A stretch of 6,717 nucleotides of DNA from an uncultured Actinomycetes bacterium (GTDB taxonomy: Bacteria > Actinomycetota > Actinomycetes > Mycobacteriales > Mycobacteriaceae). Positions 6,227 to 6,717 of this stretch are shown piece after piece. The notes below the pieces were generated by a model. The model searched no databases, was not told where the DNA came from, and saw nothing but the letters and a program-made list of their open reading frames with translations. Position 1 is the stretch's first letter; each line of letters starts with the position of its first letter. The translations under genes and the position numbers were made by a program. The stretch lies in NCBI GenBank assembly GCA_903911165.1, contig CAIWCQ010000105.1, positions 1 through 6,717 on the forward strand. Reading direction: 5' to 3'.

Positions 6227-6717
6227 GTGACCGAGCGTTCGTTCTTCACCGTCGAGGCTGACATGCCGGGTGCCCGCGGACGCAGTGGGGTCATCCACAC
6301 CCCGCACGGAGATATCCGCACGCCGGCATTTGTCGCGGTCGGCACCAAGGCGACGGTTAAAGCGGTGCTGCCCGAGACCATGCGCGAACTCGGCGCCCAG
6401 GCGGTGCTGGCCAACGCCTACCACCTGTACCTGCAGCCGGGCCCGGACATCGTCGCCGAGGCCGGTGGGCTGGGGCGGTTCATGAACTGGGCGGGACCGA
6501 CGTTCACCGATAGCGGCGGATTCCAGATCATGTCGCTGGGCTCGGGGTTCCGCAAGGTCCTCATGGCGGACGTCGACCGGGAGCAGGCGGACAACCTGGT
6601 CTCCAAGGGCAAGCAGCGCCTGTCCCACGTCGACGACGACGGTGTCACCTTCATCAGCCACCTCGACGGTTCCACTCACCGGTTCACCCCGGAGGTGTCC
6701 ATCGGAATCCAGCACCA
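6227..6717 (+). CDS. tgt: tRNA-guanine transglycosylase, 5' part
   Basis: The first 163 residues of queuine tRNA-ribosyltransferase are present; the gene runs off the right edge. The enzyme swaps guanine 34 for queuine (or a precursor) in the anticodon of GUN-type tRNAs (Asp, Asn, His, Tyr). The family opening HTPHGDIRTPAFVAVGTKAT (24-43), NAYHLYLQPGP (63-73) and the active-site TDSGGFQ (94-100, Asp95 acting as acid-base residue) are clear. An extra segment of about 30 residues (about 104-135) lies between that motif and DDGVTFISHLDGS (137-149), compared with the E. coli enzyme as I recall it; I believe this is usual in actinobacteria. The GTG start is three bases after the acyltransferase stop, with no evident ribosome site, so translation is probably coupled. 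ATG at 6263 is a possible alternative, but it would shorten the conserved N-terminus. Confidence 0.9.
   Translation, partial: MTERSFFTVEADMPGARGRSGVIHTPHGDIRTPAFVAVGTKATVKAVLPETMRELGAQAVLANAYHLYLQPGPDIVAEAGGLGRFMNWAGPTFTDSGGFQIMSLGSGFRKVLMADVDREQADNLVSKGKQRLSHVDDDGVTFISHLDGSTHRFTPEVSIGIQH

Overview
The window looks like high-GC actinobacterial DNA, most likely a Mycolicibacterium or related mycobacterium. This rests on GC-rich codon use with frequent GTG starts, a WS/DGAT (diacylglycerol/wax ester) acyltransferase of mycobacterial type, a secreted protein carrying a mycobacterial-style Ala/Pro-rich leader region, and a long actinobacterial-type tRNA-guanine transglycosylase. No species can be named from sequence alone.

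Layout. Positions 1-575 hold no convincing gene but have dense small-scale structure: a 15-bp inverted repeat (113-127), a tRNA T-arm-like fragment (220-244), a 9-bp direct repeat pair TGCCCACAA one helical turn apart (359-378), a compact hairpin (439-465), and directly after it a nearly perfect 28-bp 3' end of a tRNA-Ser gene including CCA (469-496). I read this as the end of an integrated element, or its scar, at a tRNA-Ser attachment site. The element would lie to the left and the host chromosome resumes at about 497. A tandem 10-bp repeat (531-550) and a TAACAT -10 box then lead to an apparently leaderless GTG start.

Four genes follow, all on the + strand: a DHA2-type MFS exporter (576-2081); a large secreted protein with a C-terminal beta-propeller (2158-4761); a WS/DGAT acyltransferase (4790-6223); and the 5' part of tgt (from 6227, cut by the window edge). 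A sigma-A-like promoter (TTGACG, 17 bp, TATGGT) overlaps the stop codon of the MFS gene and should drive the propeller gene. The propeller, acyltransferase and tgt genes are separated by 28 and 3 bases with no visible terminator, so they are probably one transcript.

How they work together. The exporter and the secreted propeller act at the envelope, the acyltransferase makes storage or envelope neutral lipid, and Tgt modifies tRNA anticodons. No single pathway joins them, so the linkage is transcriptional rather than an obvious biochemical pathway. The points most worth following up are the attachment-site region and the short conserved module around ALLLVRRTL in the secreted propeller protein.
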